A stretch of DNA of 33,431 bases from Gammaproteobacteria bacterium. Lineage in GTDB: Bacteria; Pseudomonadota; Gammaproteobacteria; JAADGQ01. The position numbers and the translations under genes were made by a program. Below, piece by piece: positions 1 through 9,763 of the stretch (within the stretch, counting starts at the first letter, position 1; each line of letters begins with the position of its first letter). Under the pieces are notes generated by a model. It saw only the letters and a program-made list of their open reading frames with translations, was not told the DNA's origin and searched no databases. The DNA is taken from positions 1-33,431 of the forward strand of contig WFXF01000067.1 of NCBI GenBank assembly GCA_015490755.1, given 5' to 3'.

Positions 1-199
1 CAACATGTTTTTTTGTAAAATATTACCCAAAACAGTATTTTTCAAAAAGACCTTCCCCTGATTACATCCACTATATCAGATGAACTCACACTAAGATCAA
101 CACCCTGAACTTTGATGTGTCATACCTTTCATCTTGCTTAAAAGGCATGATCAATACCAGAAAGGCCGCTGAAGAGCATTTAAGAGCTTCGACTCAGAT

Positions 200-484
200 T
201 TAAATTTTTCGAATGGCAGCTTTATAAGCATGATTTCGCTCTCTTTTTCCAATAACTACACTGGAAATAATCAACGCTCCATCATGCACTTGATAAACCA
301 AACGATAGCCAATACGACGCAGTTTTATTTTATAACAGGCCTTCATGCCATTAAGGCGCATATTTTCAACACATGGCTGTTCAAGATATTTTATTAATTT
401 TTTGGTAAACAAGCGACGAACAGAAGCCTCCAGATTATCCCACTCCTTTTTGGCTTCTTCCTTGAATAACAACCTAAAGGTCAT
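200..484 (-). CDS. RelE/ParE-family toxin (StbE/RelE-like)
   Basis: This 94-residue protein is a type II toxin of the RelE/ParE superfamily; RelE relatives cleave mRNA on the ribosome. The C-terminal half carries the signature run KLRRIGYRLVYQV followed by VIGKRER, which is what I recognise from E. coli RelE and plasmid StbE proteins. Length is typical. It starts at the ATG at 484 and overlaps the end of the upstream antitoxin gene by 11 bp, the usual coupling in such modules. The basic residues (K, R) of the GKRER segment, expected to contribute to catalysis in RelE relatives, are present. No frameshift is visible, so the module looks functional. Target specificity (ribosome-dependent RNase or gyrase poison) cannot be decided from sequence; the RelE-like C-terminus favours an RNase. 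Confidence 0.88.
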   Translation of the reverse strand: MTFRLLFKEEAKKEWDNLEASVRRLFTKKLIKYLEQPCVENMRLNGMKACYKIKLRRIGYRLVYQVHDGALIISSVVIGKRERNHAYKAAIRKI

Positions 485-728
485 TAATTTTCACCTCAAT
501 TTCTGACTGATCTTTGCGCGAGCTGACAATTTCCGCAAGCCTTATGTCTTCCAGCCTGTCCATTAACAACTCGTAAGCCTGTGCAGGAATAGCATAAAAA
601 ACAGGTTCATTACGATTCAGAATCACTACGGGTGCACCATCCCCCTTCTCAACCACAGCCATAGGATTTTTTTTCAATTCAGAAATTCCAGCACTCACAT
701 CTGCTAAAACTGAATGTGTAATAATCAT
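474..728 (-). CDS. Phd/YefM-family antitoxin (StbD-like)
   Basis: This 84-residue antitoxin is paired with the RelE-type toxin behind it. The N-terminal half holds the Phd/YefM DNA-binding fold, visible as the segment SAGISELKKNPMAVVEKGDG followed by PVVILNRNEPVFYAIP, characteristic of the StbD branch. The C-terminal ~25 residues, rich in D, E, R and K, would bind and mask the toxin. I place the start at the ATG at 728 because a strong AGGAGG ribosome-binding site lies five bases upstream of it; an in-frame GTG at 734 abuts that site and is too close. Family members repress their own promoter, so the 735-900 region shared with the divergent XRE gene is the likely operator region. Confidence 0.88.
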   Translation of the reverse strand: MIITHSVLADVSAGISELKKNPMAVVEKGDGAPVVILNRNEPVFYAIPAQAYELLMDRLEDIRLAEIVSSRKDQSEIEVKINDL

Positions 729-864
729 ACTCACCTCCTCTGATTATGCGACTGCATGCATCCATTCTGCTCACACCCTCTATGCATTCCTGCTTAAAGA
801 GATAAATACCAGAATTACTCGCTATGCGTGATGCGCAAAATATAACACTCACTCAATCTATATG

Positions 865-883
865 GAAATTATTTTAATAATTC
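865..883. promoter_or_regulatory. Imperfect palindrome upstream of XRE gene (possible operator)
   Basis: The 19 bases GAAATTATTTTAATAATTC form an AT-rich near-palindrome (ATTATT-tt-AATAAT core) ending 17 bases before the XRE-gene start codon. Its place in the divergent intergenic region makes it a candidate site for autoregulation by the XRE protein. Such AT-rich symmetry also arises by chance, so this is tentative. Confidence 0.25.
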
Positions 884-900
884 ACTGACAGGGTGTAACA

Positions 901-1308
901 ATGTACAAACAGACCGCGCAATCACTCGATGCGTACATTGGAAAACGATTACGTGCATTACGTGTGGAGCGAAAAGCTAGCCTGGAGATGGTCGCAGAGA
1001 TTATTGAGGTAAGCCAGCAACAAGTATCACGCTATGAACTGGGTCATAACCGACTTAGTGCCGCTCAGCTCTACCGGTTAGCAAGAGGCTTGAACGTACC
1101 TCTTTCGTGGTTTTTTCAGGGTTTTGAAGAGAAAGCCGATGAGCTGGGCAGATTGGAAGTCGCACTCAAGGAAGACCGGGGAACATGGCATGTAGAAACT
1201 GCGGCTGAAACCGAACAGGCATTAATGGATGCCTGGCATGCCTTGCCAACAGATTTGCAGCGACAAAGAGTGCTCGCGTTGCTCGAGGCCATCAGCTTCA
1301 AAGTATGA
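901..1308 (+). CDS. XRE-family helix-turn-helix transcriptional regulator
   Basis: A 135-residue protein with a phage-repressor (Cro/C1, XRE) HTH at about residues 12-70: IGKRLRALRVERKASLEMVAEI forms the first helices, then the recognition helix around SQQQVSRYELGHNRLS, then the closing helix LYRLARGLNVPLSWFF. The last 60 residues form a short C-terminal part with no recognised enzymatic domain. Start at the ATG at 901, with AGGGTG about 7 bases upstream. It is divergent from the Phd/RelE pair, with 172 bp between their starts. Family members are usually dimeric repressors that regulate themselves and neighbours. Whether it also controls the toxin-antitoxin pair is inference from position only. 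Confidence 0.85.
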   Translation: MYKQTAQSLDAYIGKRLRALRVERKASLEMVAEIIEVSQQQVSRYELGHNRLSAAQLYRLARGLNVPLSWFFQGFEEKADELGRLEVALKEDRGTWHVETAAETEQALMDAWHALPTDLQRQRVLALLEAISFKV

Positions 1309-1403
1309 GGCTATTTTGTAAAACCAGGCCCATAAAAACACTGGTAGAACCATATAAAAAATACTGGCTCTACAAACAGTTTCATATAGTAATACCCAGT
1401 AAA

Positions 1404-1748
1404 CTATGAGTTCGCCGCTTGCTTCTTAAAACTCAATACATCCGCTGATTTCAGTTTCGAATCATCATAAAAACAGCTATCCACATCCGTCAATGCGCGT
1501 ACAGATTCGACCAAGCCTCGCTCACCAAAAACGGACTCCATCATCATGTCATAAATACGTATATATGAAGGTTGTGAACTCTTTTTCTGACTTTCCATTT
1601 CAATACGCCACTGTAGGCGACGTAAACCTTGCTGACGACTTTCAGGGGCATTTGAAATAAAGTTTTCAATAACTTCTTTGTACTTTGCATCAAAAGCGGC
1701 GGGATCAGTTTTGGCAAGTTCATGCCACTCGTCAAAATCAAATTTCAT
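1404..1748 (-). CDS. DUF3135 domain-containing protein
   Basis: A 114-residue cytosolic protein that I recognise as DUF3135, a small gammaproteobacterial family of unknown function. The diagnostic N-terminus (FDEWHELAKTDPAAFD) and the following helical, charged segment with LRRLQWRIEMES are present; no signal peptide or membrane helix is seen. The open frame runs upstream to 1811, but I choose the ATG at 1748 because GAGGT lies 7 bases upstream and homology begins there. The gene is on the same strand as tamB and downstream of it, separated by about 200 bp with no clear terminator, so co-transcription is possible but unproven. No function can be assigned. Confidence 0.72.
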   Translation of the reverse strand: MKFDFDEWHELAKTDPAAFDAKYKEVIENFISNAPESRQQGLRRLQWRIEMESQKKSSQPSYIRIYDMMMESVFGERGLVESVRALTDVDSCFYDDSKLKSADVLSFKKQAANS

Positions 1749-1950
1749 ACTGCAGACCTCAATGACAACTGTTAATGTCTGTCCATAGACGAAAAAACTA
1801 ACGATGATCAACTCTCAAATATTATCAGGCATGTTTTATGCCAGATTAAAGCAGTCCATTGATATTTAAAGAAAACCCATTTCTAATCATTTACTACTTT
1901 TTACTTTATGTAAAATAACCTGACAGTTACATTCAATAACACTATAAATT

Positions 1951-4900
1951 TTACTCAAATGCAGCGCGTGCACTCTGGAAATCAAATGAATAAAAAATAT
2001 CAAGAGAACTTTCCAGCCCCTGAATCGTCTCGATATAGAATTTTTCAGTCAAATCATAACGTAATGTCCAGGTACTTTCAGGTGTAAATACGCCAACTCC
2101 GTAACGCATCGTTAAATTAGGTAGCAAACGCCCGCTAAAAACCACTTGAGATTGTCCACCCTGCTCAGAAGCCTCAACCTCGAACTCTCTAATACCCAGT
2201 TTTTTGGCAATTTTTGTTGCAATCCCTCGCCCACCCTTCACTCCCAATGACAATGCGGCACTTGCCAGCACACTTCCTTCAGCTTCACTTCTTAATGTAG
2301 GGCGACCTAATACAATATAAGCCAGCGTATCCTCTTCACTTTGCGGTGGCTCTGAAAACAGGCTGATATCGGGCCGATCTACTGTTCCCCGGATCTGTAA
2401 ACCGGCAGTGACATCGTCTGTTTTGCGTACTGCATCAATTTCAAGTGCTGTAGAATCAAGCGGCCCAACAAAAACAATACGTCCACCTTGGGTTTCCAGA
2501 TCCTGGCCATAGCCCTTGTACGTTCCTTCGACAACAAAAATCTCGCCATAGGCTTCTGGTTCACCACTTTTGGCCTGTATGATTCTTAATTCACCCGTTA
2601 ATAAAGCACGCAACCCAAAACCCGAAAGCCGCACATCACGACCTAAAGTCAATAATAGATTAGTATTAACGACCCATGCTGAATCAGTTGTTTCCAACTC
2701 ACCACTTTCATCAACGATGACCACATCACTTGAAAGTGCCGTTGCATTTTCAGGCAACTCTTTCAGCTTGATTCGGCCTTGAGGTATTCCTATTTTTCCA
2801 TTGATATCGATACGCTGGGGGCGAATTTTGATCGTAACATCAGGAGAGACCTCAGCATCAATAACAGGTGGATATTGAACAGCCAGATTCTCACCTGCAA
2901 TCGTCAAATCAGCCTCAATAGCACGGCTCCAATCAGCAGAACCACTCAATGTTACTGGGCCACCTCCCGTTTGCCAGCCCCCCTGAAATACACCCTGCTC
3001 ACCATCCAGATCAAATTCAATATCACCATTTTCGACTCCAATAGGCAAACTGGGTGATTCGATCGTCAAATTTCCTAAAACTACTTTTCCAATATAAGCT
3101 GGTTTCTTTAACGTTCCTTCAATTTTTCCTGATGCATTCACAACGCCTGCCAGTGTTTTGAGCTTGGGAAAAAAACCACGTAAAAACTCAATGTTTAACC
3201 CATCAATCTGTGTTTGCCCGATAATAGGTTTATTTTTTTGCTTGGGGTCAATAGCCAGACTCATTTCAGCATTACCCAGATCTCTTGATAACAGTGTTAA
3301 CTTTGTTTCAAATTGCTCTGGTTTTGCATCCGCCCTTGCAGCCAATTGTTGATACTTAAATTCAACAAACTCACCCGACTCATCATCCTCAAACTCAATA
3401 GCGCCATTATTCACCTCAGCATACAGAGTGGTCGTTAACGATTGACCTCTGCCCCAAACTGTATGGCTATATGCGTTCATCACTCCCGTTAACATCAGGT
3501 TTTCCGGGAAAGCTTTCTGTAACTGTGACAACTCATAACCACTCAGGGTGACTCTTGCTTCCTCATCTCTTGAGGTTGTTAATTGATTCAGCAAACAGAG
3601 TTCAGCCTTTTTCTGTTGCCAGCAGTGAGGCTCCAGATTAAATAAACTTGTCTCGCGGCTCCAGGAAAGAGCAGCCGAATCAACAAGGCTCCAATGCTGC
3701 CCCATGCCTTTTATTTGAGCAGAAATCATAACCCCACTCCACCCTTGCTGTTGCAGCATCGTACCTTTCAGCGCTGTATCAGCCTGGTACTCTTTCGATT
3801 CAACAGCGAGATGTAATAAATGATCCGCCTGTGTGCCTTTTAATTGGAGATTAACTTGATTGACTACCGTACTCTCTGTTGTAATTTCACGGGCAATCAG
3901 TTCAAGTTGACTCTCATTTTCAGCCAATGATTCAATTTTTGCTTGCAGCTTCAAGCTTGCAATACTATTTTCCTGATAACGAATATCTTTACCTTTCAGG
4001 CTGGCTTGAATGTCAGGTTTTTTCATATCCCCCTGAATGTTAAATGAGCCTTGTAATCGGCCACCCATATCGGGTGAAAAAATATCTAATTGAGGCGCAT
4101 TAATATCACCTGCAAGATCCCACTGTTCTGTTAATAAACCTTTGGCAGACAGCCTGTTCTCACCGACATCAAGTGATGCATCATTAATAACAATATGCCC
4201 CTTTGATGTTCTTTCAATATCCGCACTGAGTTTTAATGGGTAACCTCGAAATTCACCATCAACAAACGTATCTTTGATGCTCAGTTGTAAATCGCCCTCT
4301 TGCATCGATCCAGAGATCTCTGCTTTACCATTCAGTTCACCGGGATAATCCGGCCAATACAGTCCTGGATTTATTTTTAAAAACCGGGCTGAGCTTTTCC
4401 ATACCAATTGATCTTTCCACGATATCTGCCCATCAATACTGACCGTTCCATTCAAAGTTTTAGCAACCAGATGTGAAACTTCCAATTGCCGGGAATTACC
4501 TTTCAGTTTTGCATGGATTATACTTTCAGGAATATTTTCACCTTCAATTTTTGTTTTAAGTTTTGCATGGTAATCAAGCTTTTCGCCACGAATATCTAAT
4601 TGTCCCTGATACGCATTAAAAGCAGATTTTCCAGCCAAAGGCCACCTTAAGTGTTGCCATTGAATAGTGGCAAAATAGGGTAGATTTTGATCGAGTGGAT
4701 TTGCATTTCCACTAAAATCTACAGCCACCACACCTAATAACTTCCCTTCAAATTCAATCTCTTTGATACTGTTAAACAGTCTTAAATTAATTGTTTCACT
4801 CTCGTTTTCGAGAAACTCATCCGTAACTATTTGAGTTTGAATATCCAAAGAGTAATCACCACTGAGATGAAGCGATCCCGAAAGTTCAGCAGTATAATTT

Positions 4901-5430
4901 TGGTAACCGGCTTGCAAGTTATCTATCTGTAGTTGATCACCCGAAACCACTGCTTTCAAAGCAATATCGTCAATATCAAACCACTTGCCCTCAGAATAGA
5001 TTTTCAGCCGATCTATTTTTAACTCATCCAGTTCAATCGCTATTGGCAAAATAATTTCGGGCAATAAAATACCATCTATAGGTTTTCTCTTTTGGTCACC
5101 GGTCTGATTAATACGCACAGCAATCTGCTCTGCTCTCAAACTTTCTATGCAGACCTTATCCTTCAACAAACATGACAAATCCCACTGGCTGTGAATATTT
5201 TCTAGCTGCACAGAGCTGTATTGCTCTTTCCATAGCAGTGAATTAATCTGTAAACCCGACCATAAATCACCTGCATGATGATCAATGGCCAACCTTGGTT
5301 CAAAATGGTCCAGCTGCTTGATAACCCAACTACTGCCAGAAGAGGTGCCAACAATCCAGATCAGAGTGGCTATAATTACGAAAACCAGCATCAACAAAAA
5401 TGTAGCCGCTTTAGCCAATAACCACTTCAT
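1951..5430 (-). CDS. tamB: Translocation and assembly module inner-membrane subunit TamB
   Basis: This 1159-residue AsmA-like envelope protein spans the periplasm and works with TamA in outer-membrane protein assembly; TamB-family proteins are also implicated in moving phospholipid to the outer membrane. One N-terminal membrane anchor is visible at about residues 4-28 (LLAKAATFLLMLVFVIIATLI). The long middle consists of repeating beta-strand segments rich in G, D, N and S, as expected for a beta-taco groove. The C-terminal DUF490/TamB domain is recognisable by GELRIIQAKSGEPEAYGEIFV, the AYIVLGRP motif and the ending VVFSGRLLPNLTMRYGVGVF...TLRYDLTEKFYIET. It overlaps the end of tamA by four bases (ATGA), indicating translational coupling. 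Length is close to the usual 1200-1300 residues. The frame is intact. Confidence 0.95.
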   Translation of the reverse strand: MKWLLAKAATFLLMLVFVIIATLIWIVGTSSGSSWVIKQLDHFEPRLAIDHHAGDLWSGLQINSLLWKEQYSSVQLENIHSQWDLSCLLKDKVCIESLRAEQIAVRINQTGDQKRKPIDGILLPEIILPIAIELDELKIDRLKIYSEGKWFDIDDIALKAVVSGDQLQIDNLQAGYQNYTAELSGSLHLSGDYSLDIQTQIVTDEFLENESETINLRLFNSIKEIEFEGKLLGVVAVDFSGNANPLDQNLPYFATIQWQHLRWPLAGKSAFNAYQGQLDIRGEKLDYHAKLKTKIEGENIPESIIHAKLKGNSRQLEVSHLVAKTLNGTVSIDGQISWKDQLVWKSSARFLKINPGLYWPDYPGELNGKAEISGSMQEGDLQLSIKDTFVDGEFRGYPLKLSADIERTSKGHIVINDASLDVGENRLSAKGLLTEQWDLAGDINAPQLDIFSPDMGGRLQGSFNIQGDMKKPDIQASLKGKDIRYQENSIASLKLQAKIESLAENESQLELIAREITTESTVVNQVNLQLKGTQADHLLHLAVESKEYQADTALKGTMLQQQGWSGVMISAQIKGMGQHWSLVDSAALSWSRETSLFNLEPHCWQQKKAELCLLNQLTTSRDEEARVTLSGYELSQLQKAFPENLMLTGVMNAYSHTVWGRGQSLTTTLYAEVNNGAIEFEDDESGEFVEFKYQQLAARADAKPEQFETKLTLLSRDLGNAEMSLAIDPKQKNKPIIGQTQIDGLNIEFLRGFFPKLKTLAGVVNASGKIEGTLKKPAYIGKVVLGNLTIESPSLPIGVENGDIEFDLDGEQGVFQGGWQTGGGPVTLSGSADWSRAIEADLTIAGENLAVQYPPVIDAEVSPDVTIKIRPQRIDINGKIGIPQGRIKLKELPENATALSSDVVIVDESGELETTDSAWVVNTNLLLTLGRDVRLSGFGLRALLTGELRIIQAKSGEPEAYGEIFVVEGTYKGYGQDLETQGGRIVFVGPLDSTALEIDAVRKTDDVTAGLQIRGTVDRPDISLFSEPPQSEEDTLAYIVLGRPTLRSEAEGSVLASAALSLGVKGGRGIATKIAKKLGIREFEVEASEQGGQSQVVFSGRLLPNLTMRYGVGVFTPESTWTLRYDLTEKFYIETIQGLESSLDIFYSFDFQSARAAFE

Positions 5431-7157
5431 AGCTGCGGCCCGATAGATATATGCAAACGCTTGGGCACATCCTCTTCGCTGATGCCAAACCCAAGGTCAA
5501 TTCGCAACAAGCCAATCGGCGAAGCCCAACGCACACCAACCCCCACACCGCTGCGTACAGGGTCACTTTTACTGAGAAAAGCACGACCTAAATCAACAAA
5601 AGTGGCCCAACCCCAGTTTTGCGAAAAATAGTTGTTGTACTCCAGACTGCCTACCGTCAGATAACGCCCGCCAATTCCCTGGCTATCCGCTGAAACCGTT
5701 TGATAATCGAAACCACGAATACTTTGATCGCCCCCAGTAAAAAAGCGGTGTGTCGCCGGAAGTTTGTTAAAATCATTCGTGCTGAGCCAGCCCAACTCTG
5801 CTCGACTGAGAAAACGGTGGCGATGGCTCAGCTTCCACAACCACTTTGCTGAAGCCGTTATTTTTTGCAAATCAATATCAGACCCTAACCGGCGATTCGC
5901 ACCTTGCAGTATCAAATTATAACGATACCCCCATTTCACTCGACGTGGTGATTGTTGAACGGTTTTAGACCAACTCATCCCGGGCAATATAAGGTTGGAC
6001 TCTTGCCATGCCCTCCCCGCCACTTTAAAGCGCTCTTGCTCCCAACGTAGTGAAATTACTTTCTGCCAATTATTCAATGAGCGTGAATGACGTAATAACG
6101 AGATAGTATTTAAACGACTCTCACTATCATCAAGGGTCTCTTTTTGCATGCCCCCTTTAATTTTTAAATAACGTGTTTCAGGTCTTTTGGAAAATGGTAT
6201 TTTATATTCACCACTCAAAGAGTGCGCAACTTGCGAAACGGCAACTTTAGCTCTGGCTGAGTCACCCCGGGAATTAACATAGGGCCGTGACCAGTCAATT
6301 TGAGAGCGAGCACCCGTATCCGTAGCAAACCCCAAACCCAAACTCACGGCGTTTCTTTTATTAGGCACCAGCTTCACTCGTAACGGAACCTTGTTTCCAT
6401 CATAAACGGACTCTTGCTGAAGCTCAGCTTGTACACTCTTAAAGTAGCCACTGCTACGAAGAGAGTTGCTCAGCATACTTAGGTACTTTGACTCATAAGG
6501 TGAATTTAATGGAAATGGAACCCATTTTTGTAAACGTTCACGACTGATAGGGCTATCATCAAAAATGATTTCCCCAATTTGATAACGTCGTCCACTATCA
6601 AAATGCAACAGAATATCTGCACGCAACTTTTCCGGCCTCACTTCAATGCGATGCTTTAAATATCGAGCATCAAAATAGCCACGAGAGCGTGCTAATTTAT
6701 TGAATGATGACTTATATGTTTCATAGTCGCCATGATTAAGCACCTGGCCTTGCTTGATCAGATTATTATCTAACAGCTTTTGAAACTCCGGATCTTCTAT
6801 TGCATCACCATCCAGAATAAATTGGAAACGATCTATTCGAACCGGCTGACCAAGCTGAATAGTAATACGGATCGCTGTATCATTTTTTTGCTTAATGATT
6901 TGAGTTGTACTTGAACTACTATAGTAGCCTACTGCCTGCAAAGCTTTCGATGACTCTTTTTTAACCATCTTGACAAAAGTATCAATATCTTCTCTTTTTT
7001 CACTGACCGGCCGGCCAATATAGGTGCGAACCTGCTCTTCAATTGCGGAATCATCAATACCATTGATTTCGATATTAATATCAGCCAGAGCAAAGCTGGC
7101 AGACAGGCATAGAAATAAAACCAGAAAAATATGGGATATATTTAACCGACTTAACAC
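5427..7157 (-). CDS. tamA: Translocation and assembly module outer-membrane subunit TamA (Omp85 family)
   Basis: A 576-residue outer-membrane beta-barrel of the Omp85/BamA superfamily. Residues 1-25 form a Sec signal peptide (hydrophobic core IFLVLFLCLSASF, cleavage likely after ALA). POTRA domains occupy roughly 26-265, followed by a 16-strand barrel. The Omp85 hallmark (V/I)RG(F/Y) is present as IRGF at residues 480-483, where it contacts the barrel lumen. The start is a GTG at 7157; no strong Shine-Dalgarno precedes it. The start of tamB overlaps its stop by 4 bp, so the two are made together. The C-terminus ends SIGPQL rather than in Phe; TamA proteins, as I recall, commonly end this way. 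Confidence 0.94.
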   Translation of the reverse strand: MLSRLNISHIFLVLFLCLSASFALADINIEINGIDDSAIEEQVRTYIGRPVSEKREDIDTFVKMVKKESSKALQAVGYYSSSSTTQIIKQKNDTAIRITIQLGQPVRIDRFQFILDGDAIEDPEFQKLLDNNLIKQGQVLNHGDYETYKSSFNKLARSRGYFDARYLKHRIEVRPEKLRADILLHFDSGRRYQIGEIIFDDSPISRERLQKWVPFPLNSPYESKYLSMLSNSLRSSGYFKSVQAELQQESVYDGNKVPLRVKLVPNKRNAVSLGLGFATDTGARSQIDWSRPYVNSRGDSARAKVAVSQVAHSLSGEYKIPFSKRPETRYLKIKGGMQKETLDDSESRLNTISLLRHSRSLNNWQKVISLRWEQERFKVAGRAWQESNLILPGMSWSKTVQQSPRRVKWGYRYNLILQGANRRLGSDIDLQKITASAKWLWKLSHRHRFLSRAELGWLSTNDFNKLPATHRFFTGGDQSIRGFDYQTVSADSQGIGGRYLTVGSLEYNNYFSQNWGWATFVDLGRAFLSKSDPVRSGVGVGVRWASPIGLLRIDLGFGISEEDVPKRLHISIGPQL

Positions 7158-7219
7158 GCCAACACTTTTTTCTGGTAGTTTTTTGCCATCGTTTCAAAAA
7201 ACAGTTTATGATTTTTATC

Positions 7220-7225
7220 ATTATA
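7220..7225 (-). promoter_or_regulatory. Candidate -10 box for tamA-tamB
   Basis: On the minus strand the hexamer TATAAT, a perfect sigma-70 -10 sequence, lies about 60 bases upstream of the tamA GTG. No good -35 hexamer stands 16-18 bases further upstream, so the promoter is tentative. Confidence 0.3.
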
Positions 7226-7284
7226 AACAATTTAAAGCTGGACAATAAAAGTGAAAAAATTTGAATAATAAGTTCCAGAATTTA

Positions 7285-7312
7285 TTGCTCGACCCGGCAA
7301 TAAAGATATACT
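7285..7312 (+). promoter_or_regulatory. Candidate sigma-70 promoter of the SpeE-like gene
   Basis: TTGCTC (7285-7290) and TATACT (7307-7312, five of six consensus bases) are separated by 16 bases and lie 55 bases before the TTG start of the methyltransferase gene. The -35 match is only three of six, so confidence is low. Confidence 0.28.
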
Positions 7313-7367
7313 CAGCCGATATTTACACCAGTGACAAGCAACTTCAATCAATAGTGGAAACCTGACA

Positions 7368-8135
7368 TTGAAAGCAAAAAGCCAGCTGTTAATTTCGGAA
7401 AAAACACCTTGGGGAAATATTGAGGTTTGGCAAAAAGATCGGGTACGTGACCTCTATATTGAAGATAAATCTTCAATACAGAGCCAATTAAATCTGGATC
7501 AAAAAGAGAAGCTACTGCTCAAAAATACTCGGGCAATGATGAGTTTTTTATTATTTCAACCCAATCCTGAATCTGTACTGTTACTGGGGCTAGGCGGTGG
7601 CGGTATTATTCACTTTCTTTGTCATTGGTTTCCGAAACTTAAAATAACCGCTGTCGATATCAGCAAGCAGATGTTACACATCGCCAAAAAATATTTTGAA
7701 ATTTCAAATACGCCACAAATCAGCCTCAAAACCGCTGATGCTTTTACCTATTTAACACAAACAAACAAAAAGAACCTCAGCGTCATTTTGGTTGATATTC
7801 ATGATGGCAAGCGCACACCTGACTTTTTATATAACCCTTACTTTATGGATCAATGTTTCCAAGCGTTATCACCCAAAGGGGTATTAGTGATCAATGCAAT
7901 CGTCAACAATGATCAGGACTTTTTGAACATCATGACAGCACTACGAACGCATTTCACAGGAGTCAGCTTGTGCATGCCATTAAAACAGCACCAAAATGTA
8001 CTGTTATTTGCGTTTAAATCTCGGGATGAGCTTAATATAGATCAATTACACCACCAAACAACCCAACTACAACAGAAATACGATATTGAGTTTGATCAAT
8101 TTGTTAAAAGTATCGTTAAAGTTGATGCAAAGTAA
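7368..8135 (+). CDS. Spermidine-synthase-like (SpeE-fold) SAM-dependent protein
   Basis: A 255-residue protein with the Rossmann-type fold of polyamine aminopropyltransferases. The nucleotide-binding loop LLLGLGGGG is at residues 71-79, the acidic residue that would hold the ribose is in AVDISK (D97), a further acidic motif is TADAF (D124), and LVDIHDG (D143) corresponds to the catalytic-aspartate region of SpeE. The N-terminal beta-hairpin domain of true spermidine synthases is reduced. Such single-domain relatives are common in gammaproteobacteria as unassigned 'spermidine synthase-like' proteins, so a polyamine product should not be assumed. The start is a TTG at 7368 with a weak ribosome-binding site. 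The gene stands alone, divergent from tamA and convergent with gltD. Confidence 0.7.
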   Translation: MKAKSQLLISEKTPWGNIEVWQKDRVRDLYIEDKSSIQSQLNLDQKEKLLLKNTRAMMSFLLFQPNPESVLLLGLGGGGIIHFLCHWFPKLKITAVDISKQMLHIAKKYFEISNTPQISLKTADAFTYLTQTNKKNLSVILVDIHDGKRTPDFLYNPYFMDQCFQALSPKGVLVINAIVNNDQDFLNIMTALRTHFTGVSLCMPLKQHQNVLLFAFKSRDELNIDQLHHQTTQLQQKYDIEFDQFVKSIVKVDAK

Positions 8136-8253
8136 TATATCCTCGGCGCATCTATTACGATACGTTAGTGAGAGTAAATATCATTTGAATTGAGTTGACC
8201 AAAAAAATGCTTTCAGGGCAACTTCTCATTAATATTAATAAACAACCGCCCTT

Positions 8254-9726
8254 TTAAGGCAAGTCGCTCTCACCCGTCAAAAAGCGATCAATTTCGCGCG
8301 CCGCACCACGGCCTTCATTAATCGCCCAGACGACTAAAGACTGGCCTCGACGGCAATCACCTGCGGTGAAAATCTTTTCTACATTGGTTATATATTGATC
8401 ATAATCCGCTTTGTAGTTTCCGCGCTGATCCAGCTCGACACCCGCCGCTTTGCTGATATAGTGCTCAGGACTGACAAAGCCCATTGAGAGCAGTACCAAA
8501 TCTGTTTTCCAGGTTTTTTCTGTGCCTGCTTTTTCACTCATCTGCCATTGACCGGCATCGATGCGCCACTCAACTTCAACGGTTTTAATCGCAGTCACAT
8601 GACCATTGTCATCTCCCACAAAACCTTTGCTGAGCAAATTATAGTGACGCGGATCATCACCATCACGTTCAATGGCTTCTTCATGGCCATAATCAGTTCT
8701 GAGAATCAGCGGCCACTCGGGCCACGGATTATCTTCTGCACGTTTGACAGGGGGCTGCGACATCAACTCAAAATTGACAACAGAGGCGCAACCGTGACGC
8801 AGTGCAGTTGCAATACAGTCCGTGCCTGTATCACCACCACCGATCACCACAACGTTTTTATCTTTAGCAGAAATATAGTTGCCATCTTCTAAATTGGAAT
8901 CCAGGTAACTTCGAGTATTTGCAGTTAAAAAATCCATTGCAAATTCGATACCTTGCAGCGAACGGTTTTCAATCGGAAGATCTCGTGGCTGAGTCGCCCC
9001 CGTAGCAAACAGCACAGCATCATAAACTTCAACCAGCTCATTCACATCAACACTGCCTTCGCCTTCACCGCCAACATCAGCATTGACGACAAAAGTAATC
9101 CCTGCATCACGCATTAGCTGAACACGGCGGTTAATTATCTCTTTATCGAGTTTCATATTGGGAATGCCATACATCAGCAAGCCACCGATCCGGTCAGCAC
9201 GCTCAAAAACCGTCACTAAATGACCCGCAATATTTAACTGTTCAGCAGCAGCCAAACCCGCAGGGCCTGAACCGATAATCGCCACTTCATAACCACTGCG
9301 TATTTCAGGCCGTTGCACCTTAACCCAATGCTCATCAAATGCACGATCAATGATGGCTTGTTCGATATTTTTAATCGTAACCGGCGGTTCGATCACACCG
9401 AGCACACAAGCGCCCTCGCACGGCGCAGGGCAGACGCGGCCTGTAAACTCTGGAAAGTTATTGGTTTTAAGCAATCGCTCTGAAGCTTCGCGCCAGCGAC
9501 CGTTATAAACAAGGTCGTTCCATTCGGGGATCAGGTTATCAACCGGGCAACCGGTATCAGAGTGGCAAAACGGCACACCACAATCCATACAGCGTGCCGC
9601 CTGAATTTTTAGCTGGCTCTCATCGGCCTTTGTATAGATTTCGCCATAATCAGCCATGCGTGTTTTTGCAGTGCGATAAGGTGTTGTTTGACGTGTAAAC
9701 TCTTTGAAACCGGTTGGCTTACCCAT
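8254..9726 (-). CDS. gltD: Glutamate synthase (NADPH) small subunit
   Basis: The 490-residue beta subunit of NADPH glutamate synthase (GOGAT), which passes electrons from NADPH through FAD to the large subunit. Cysteines of the N-terminal iron-sulfur region are visible as CMDCGVPFC plus C60 (C46, C49, C54, C60) and CPAPCEGAC (C99, C103, C107). The FAD-binding dinucleotide motif GSGPAG is at residues 152-157 and a second, NADPH-binding GGGDTGTD lies near residues 295-305; the C-terminal FAD motif [16 protein letters not shown] is intact. Length is usual. It lies 98 bp downstream of gltB on the same strand, with a small hairpin in the gap, and forms the end of a hemE-gltB-gltD operon. Confidence 0.96.
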   Translation of the reverse strand: MGKPTGFKEFTRQTTPYRTAKTRMADYGEIYTKADESQLKIQAARCMDCGVPFCHSDTGCPVDNLIPEWNDLVYNGRWREASERLLKTNNFPEFTGRVCPAPCEGACVLGVIEPPVTIKNIEQAIIDRAFDEHWVKVQRPEIRSGYEVAIIGSGPAGLAAAEQLNIAGHLVTVFERADRIGGLLMYGIPNMKLDKEIINRRVQLMRDAGITFVVNADVGGEGEGSVDVNELVEVYDAVLFATGATQPRDLPIENRSLQGIEFAMDFLTANTRSYLDSNLEDGNYISAKDKNVVVIGGGDTGTDCIATALRHGCASVVNFELMSQPPVKRAEDNPWPEWPLILRTDYGHEEAIERDGDDPRHYNLLSKGFVGDDNGHVTAIKTVEVEWRIDAGQWQMSEKAGTEKTWKTDLVLLSMGFVSPEHYISKAAGVELDQRGNYKADYDQYITNVEKIFTAGDCRRGQSLVVWAINEGRGAAREIDRFLTGESDLP

Positions 9727-9763
9727 GACTTTTTGATCTCAACTATATTATAACTTCTAAAGC

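Noticed and set aside
1-199. Possible gene or regulatory element at the left edge
   Set aside because: No frame above about 20 codons, hairpin or repeat stood out; nothing can be supported.
1344-1373. Hairpin after the XRE gene (GTAGAACCA / TGGCTCTAC)
   Set aside because: Nine-base arms with one mismatch but weak, and no T-tract follows on either strand; not convincing as a terminator.
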